The notes below the pieces were generated by a model. It ran no database searches. It saw only the letters and a program-made list of their open reading frames with translations, and was not told where the DNA came from. The translations under genes were made by a program, and so were the position numbers. Positions 61,701-64,000 of a stretch of DNA of 64,000 nt are shown piece by piece. Source of the stretch: Flavobacteriia bacterium (GTDB lineage Bacteria; Bacteroidota; Bacteroidia; Flavobacteriales_D; Crocinitomicaceae); NCBI GenBank assembly GCA_947450325.1, contig CANFUT010000011.1:55784-119783 (forward strand), given 5' to 3'. Each line of letters opens with the position of its first letter. Within the stretch, counting starts at the first letter, position 1.

Positions 61701-61834
61701 TGGGTTTTCCAAGTAAACTTTTTATCAAATTGCAAGGTGTTTTTACCAAATTCTTGTTGACTTCCAGTATAAAATTGTGCGTTCATTCTCGCGGAATAAA
61801 ACAAGATGATCGCATAAAAGAGGAAATAACGCAT
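58706..61834 (-). CDS. TolB-like beta-propeller protein fused to an outer-membrane barrel
   Basis: A 1042-residue exported protein. The N-terminal ~250 residues resemble a peptidase-MA/gluzincin fold (YQIYFYAEEEELVEYVAQKI, ...NHPAWFINGFISFYGQPWN, AGHAFWNYIQLMYGNEKLFQVIK), but the zinc His-Glu-x-x-His helix is replaced by ELDIQIKEMMAENML, so it is probably not catalytic. Residues ~290-600 are a PD40/TolB propeller (FAPSPDGKKIAFVDFFEGKTAIWL, PLLKWNPRGKLLSFFHQSKGWLNFAFYDL, YDFSIDGSKIILSGIKNGQTDLYLL, DPSFGLNDQTIIFSSNRTND). The last ~350 residues are a surface-antigen-type barrel (VVGGIGSGVRTKVFGYFIRFDLGWGIE, ending YFSIGYDI). Degenerate peptidase + propeller + barrel is a known Bacteroidota arrangement of unknown role. 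Confidence 0.85.
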   Translation of the reverse strand: MRYFLFYAIILFYSARMNAQFYTGSQQEFGKNTLQFDKKFTWKTQDFQGYQIYFYAEEEELVEYVAQKIQFEIKNLESQFDFRFSQELEFVLFKSFTDLRQSNLGSNREESETIGKSSLLVGSKSLIYYESSHAELDIQIKEMMAENMLNQMLYGEKWSDVLLANPLSNHPAWFINGFISFYGQPWNAALDSKMKDAFLSGQLDDFSKLNDENSILAGHAFWNYIQLMYGNEKLFQVIKMTSIAQHIDRSLRYVIGQNSQELSPEFGNYYKKIYLNELTNQTDIPFEKLKMNLAKDHQYKNFAPSPDGKKIAFVDFFEGKTAIWLCDLTTFEKSKVFESGVKLNRLQDYSTPLLKWNPRGKLLSFFHQSKGWLNFAFYDLETKELNSKKMSQLDHVQAYDFSIDGSKIILSGIKNGQTDLYLLTIAGSSLEQLTNDISDELDPSFGLNDQTIIFSSNRTNDTIFENEISRINKNFSFDVFTLSLKKNKKAKNKLLICNRITDSPLENESKPQILEKNLYTFLSDKSGSMNLYLAHKDSSILFVDSLIHYQYQTIANPIYNFSTSFIDYQITDKNQQLFFQVFQNGRFKSYQTPLSKVVIDEVPMSFFRKKELSMLESTWKKYQLEDFLLNDSFNIKYNKPEIKLYETNFSKELVLVQVNNGFLNAAYQRFGGTGSNFNNSPLSILFRSTITDFFEDFRIRGAMRIPTNFSAGEFLGILDINKFKLDHQISIYRQTYSSINSNDYITKWTVDELKYKLSLPFTETTSWRNTFGYRNDKQMFLATDKTTLEMPKILFHQLNFKSEFIWDNSTFTELNTWQGWRAKVFGETGLIANKSARWLLNFGLDIRNSKPLFKGITWVNRLAGAGSLGSAPIVYYLGGVDNWTIRPDVSFDQNQALSTSQNYFFQTIATPLRGFIQNVRNGNSFFVFNSEMRIPVFKVLSKHSVRNEFLRTFQWILFADAGCSWTGSTPFSANNHFNTLSINSKPLEIQLINSREPVVGGIGSGVRTKVFGYFIRFDLGWGIENFQINKKPIGYFSIGYDI

Positions 61835-61842
61835 GGTTGAAA

Positions 61843-62793
61843 TTACAAAAATAATTCTTCTAAATAACGACCTTTTGAAGTTGGCATGTCAAAATGCAAC
61901 AAATTAGAAATAGTTTTGCTAATGTCAATTAATTCAGCTGGTTGATCAATTACTTTATCTTTAATAACATCTGGACCCAAGACCAATAAACTAATGTGTT
62001 TGCAACCTTCACATTTATCTCCGTGAGATTTAAAACCGTCTTTGTGTCCGTTTAGATGTCTACCGTGATCATTGGTAATAAACAAACTGGTTTTGTCTTT
62101 CATTTCTGGATTTGATTGAATTTCATTCCAAATCTGAAAAGCGTATTCGTCGCATTTTTTCAATGCTTCGAGGTAACCATTCCAATCATTTTGATGGGCG
62201 ATGGCATCTACAGCCAATAAATTAATCAATGTTAAAGTCGGCGTATTTTGAGTGAAAACCGCTTTTGTTTTTTCGAAAGTTTGAGCATCAGAAACATAAT
62301 CAGCACCATTTCCTTTCGCACCGCAATAGGTTGATGGCATGTATAAACTCCACCATTTTTTGCAACTTGTATTCGCCAAAACTTCTAATTTCCCTTTGCT
62401 TGCAATAATCCATGCCTTGGATTTATCCACATTTTGCGATTTCAAAAAATATTGAAACATCGATGGATTTTTAGGCAAATGTTTCCCAGCATTACTTATT
62501 CGTTGGTAAACTCCCGTTGTCATTGCGGTGTGACCAGAAATCGTATAAGTTGGACCGTTATTTTGAAAATTAGAATAAAAAGTTCCTTCATGTTTCAAGG
62601 TTTGTCCTAATCTCGGAATATACTGACAAGTTGAATCGCCAAAGGTTTCAGAAAAGCGAGGTCCATCGATTACCAATACTACAACGTATTTTGTTTTCAA
62701 CTTTTTTTCGGGCATTCTATCCAAAGGTTGGAATGATGTCGTCGTAAAAACAAAAATGAAAAAAGATAAGAAAAGCAAAAATCGTTGAATCAT
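61843..62793 (-). CDS. Alkaline-phosphatase superfamily exported protein
   Basis: A 316-residue exported hydrolase of the phosphodiesterase/sulfatase group. Signal peptide, then YVVVLVIDGPRFSETFG (first metal Asp), GPTYTISGHTAMTTGVYQRISN (nucleophile Thr in T-x-S-G-H), SLFITNDHGRHLNGHKDGFKSHGDKCEGCKHISLLVLGPDVI (Asp-His and His ligands). It hydrolyses phosphate or sulphate esters in the periplasm. Its start is 9 bases from the stop of nothing on the same strand upstream (gene starts at 62793), and it lies 8 bases before the barrel gene downstream on the same strand, so it is in the same minus-strand unit. Confidence 0.87.
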   Translation of the reverse strand: MIQRFLLFLSFFIFVFTTTSFQPLDRMPEKKLKTKYVVVLVIDGPRFSETFGDSTCQYIPRLGQTLKHEGTFYSNFQNNGPTYTISGHTAMTTGVYQRISNAGKHLPKNPSMFQYFLKSQNVDKSKAWIIASKGKLEVLANTSCKKWWSLYMPSTYCGAKGNGADYVSDAQTFEKTKAVFTQNTPTLTLINLLAVDAIAHQNDWNGYLEALKKCDEYAFQIWNEIQSNPEMKDKTSLFITNDHGRHLNGHKDGFKSHGDKCEGCKHISLLVLGPDVIKDKVIDQPAELIDISKTISNLLHFDMPTSKGRYLEELFL

Positions 62794-62929
62794 TCGTTTG
62801 GTATTTATACAAAAATAAGCAAAGAGAATGAATTGTAATTTATTGACTAACTAATTGTCTTAAAATCGAAAACTGACATCAATCATTTTCTTAATTTGCT
62901 TCCAAACATTTGTTCCCGTGTGAATGTTA

Positions 62930-62937
62930 TATCTTTG
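62930..62937 (+). promoter_or_regulatory. -7 promoter element of the last gene
   Basis: TATCTTTG, 51 bases before ATG 62988. The upstream frame extension (from 62910) would cover it. Confidence 0.6.
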
Positions 62938-62987
62938 CATTGCGCTACATCGATCAAACACACAATTATTTTCAAAAAAACGTACAA

Positions 62988-63848
62988 ATGACTGGTTTAA
63001 AAATAGGAGGTGTTCCTGAACATTTCAATCTTCCTTGGAGATTAGCAATTGAAGAAGGCAAATTAAAAGATATTGGGCTCGATTTGCATTGGAGTGACAT
63101 GAGTGGTGGAACGGGTCAAATGATTCGCGGTTTGGAAACTGGTTCAATTGATATTGCAGTTTTACTCACAGAAGGAATCACCAAAGCTGTTTTACAAGGG
63201 TTAGACGCTAAAATCTTGCAAGTTTATGTTACTTCTCCCCTACATTGGGGAATTCATGTACCATATAAATCTGACATCAAAACAGTAGATCAATTGGAAG
63301 CGCAAACATTTGCTATTTCGCGTGAAGGTTCTGGTTCTCAATTAATGGCTTATGTGAAAGCAGATCAAGAAGGTTGGAATATTTCTGACTTAAAATTCAA
63401 TGTTATTGGCGATGTTTACGGCGGACTTTGGGCTTTGGAACACAATGAAGCACAAGCGTTTTTGTGGGAAAAATACACGACTTTTCCTTATTGCGAACAA
63501 GGAAAGTGCAGGTATATTGATGAAGTGGTTACACCGTGGCCTTGTTTTGTTGTTGCTGTGAGTAACAAGGCATACGCAAAACACAAAGATTTATTAGACA
63601 AAATGTGTACAGTTGTCAATCAACGTGCGAGGGAAATTAAGAAAGATGAAAACACCGTTGAAATCATCAGTTGGAGATACAATTTGCGTTCAGGTCAAGT
63701 AGCCAATTGGTTGATTGAAACTGATTGGAATTACGATGGAATCGAATATCCTTTGGCTTTTGAAAAGACTGTGAAGTATTTATTGAAATTAAATTTGATT
63801 AACGAAAATGAAGCTTCGGATTGGAGATCTAAGTTGTTTTTTAATTAA
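62988..63848 (+). CDS. Substrate-binding protein (TauA/ThiY-like), orphan
   Basis: A 286-residue protein (from ATG 62988; frame opens at 62910) of the PBP type II family: LKIGGVPEHFNLPWRLAIEEGKLKDIGLDLHWSDMSGGTGQMIRGLETGSIDIAVLLTEGITKAVLQGLDAKILQVY, typical of ABC substrate-binding proteins for sulphonates, nitrate or pyrimidines. It has no signal peptide, so it may be a cytoplasmic enzyme or sensor-like relative rather than a transport protein. No permease or ATPase genes are adjacent in the window. Confidence 0.8.
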   Translation: MTGLKIGGVPEHFNLPWRLAIEEGKLKDIGLDLHWSDMSGGTGQMIRGLETGSIDIAVLLTEGITKAVLQGLDAKILQVYVTSPLHWGIHVPYKSDIKTVDQLEAQTFAISREGSGSQLMAYVKADQEGWNISDLKFNVIGDVYGGLWALEHNEAQAFLWEKYTTFPYCEQGKCRYIDEVVTPWPCFVVAVSNKAYAKHKDLLDKMCTVVNQRAREIKKDENTVEIISWRYNLRSGQVANWLIETDWNYDGIEYPLAFEKTVKYLLKLNLINENEASDWRSKLFFN

Positions 63849-63910
63849 TTCAAAATCTTGACTAGTCCTAAATAAGCGATACAGATTATTAAAGACTAAA
63901 TTAATAAATT

Positions 63911-63952
63911 ATATCCCAGTAAACACGTGTTTACTGGGATATTTGTTTTTAT
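63911..63952 (+). terminator. Terminator with 32-bp perfect palindrome
   Basis: ATATCCCAGTAAACAC (63911-63926) and GTGTTTACTGGGATAT (63927-63942) are exact complements, followed by TTGTTTTT. Confidence 0.75.
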
Positions 63953-64000
63953 AGGTTTTTATTTTGATTTTATTTTGGTTGTGCATTTGACAAGGAGTCT

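Overview
The window is an AT-rich, gene-dense chromosomal segment of a Bacteroidota bacterium, most likely order Flavobacteriales. A Crocinitomicaceae/Fluviicola-like genus is my guess from gene content only. The evidence is: genes for type IX secretion (PorP/SprF protein, gliding-motility C-terminal domain, C-terminal sorting domain), the miaB / sigma-54 regulator / LptE / secG / groES / groEL run, DUF4783, DUF5777 and HYC_CC_PP families, and repeated promoters of the Bacteroidota form TTTG-N19-21-TAnnTTTG with few strong Shine-Dalgarno sites.

Layout. 1-8.3 kb: end of an SDR oxidoreductase, DUF4783, the miaB-to-secG operon, groES-groEL, then a terminator, a 32-bp perfect palindrome and a structured RNA resembling Flavo-1. 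8.3-12.7 kb: metallophosphoesterase, sucC, a structured intergenic element, map and a membrane protein. 12.8-13.45 kb: tRNA-Ser(GCU), a broken copy of its 3' end, tRNA-Pro(UGG) and tRNA-Arg(UCU). 13.45-20.06 kb: a 6.6-kb integrated element in the 3' end of tRNA-Arg, bounded by 15-bp direct repeats. It carries a tyrosine integrase, a DNA-binding excisionase/regulator candidate, a RepA-like ATPase, a zinc-ribbon/Toprim primase, two unknown proteins and one exported cargo protein, with repeat arrays that look like an origin and integrase arm sites. It has the gene set of a phage-satellite-like or mobilizable island.

20.5-29.7 kb: a YceI / haem lipoprotein / DUF5777 cassette, YbaB, 5-formyl-THF cyclo-ligase plus a small membrane protein missed by length cut-offs, a VWD-domain protein and a large membrane glycosyltransferase. 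29.9-35.2 kb: a signalling locus made of a LuxR-type response regulator, a 7TM histidine kinase split by a frameshift at an A8 run, a second LuxR-type regulator and a beta-propeller lipoprotein with a putative outer-membrane partner. Two copies of one palindromic operator flank the second regulator. 35.2-42.4 kb: DUF1573, a MopE-like secreted protein, a LuxE-like acyl-protein synthetase, a HEAT protein, an orphan solute-binding lipoprotein and a NifU-type Fe-S protein.

42.5-47.1 kb: membrane/thioredoxin-like proteins, then a probable metal cassette (HYC_CC_PP protein, TonB receptor, HMA-domain protein). 47.1-57.1 kb: OmpA lipoprotein, PorP/SprF plus a type IX cargo protein, and a 2161-residue protein with an N-terminal barrel-like domain and 19 Ig-like modules, the last eight being a tandem duplication of a four-module block. 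57.2-64 kb: a candidate small RNA with its own promoter and terminator, M20 amidohydrolase, a propeller-barrel fusion, an alkaline-phosphatase-superfamily protein and a second orphan solute-binding protein. No CRISPR array, rRNA or transposase was seen.
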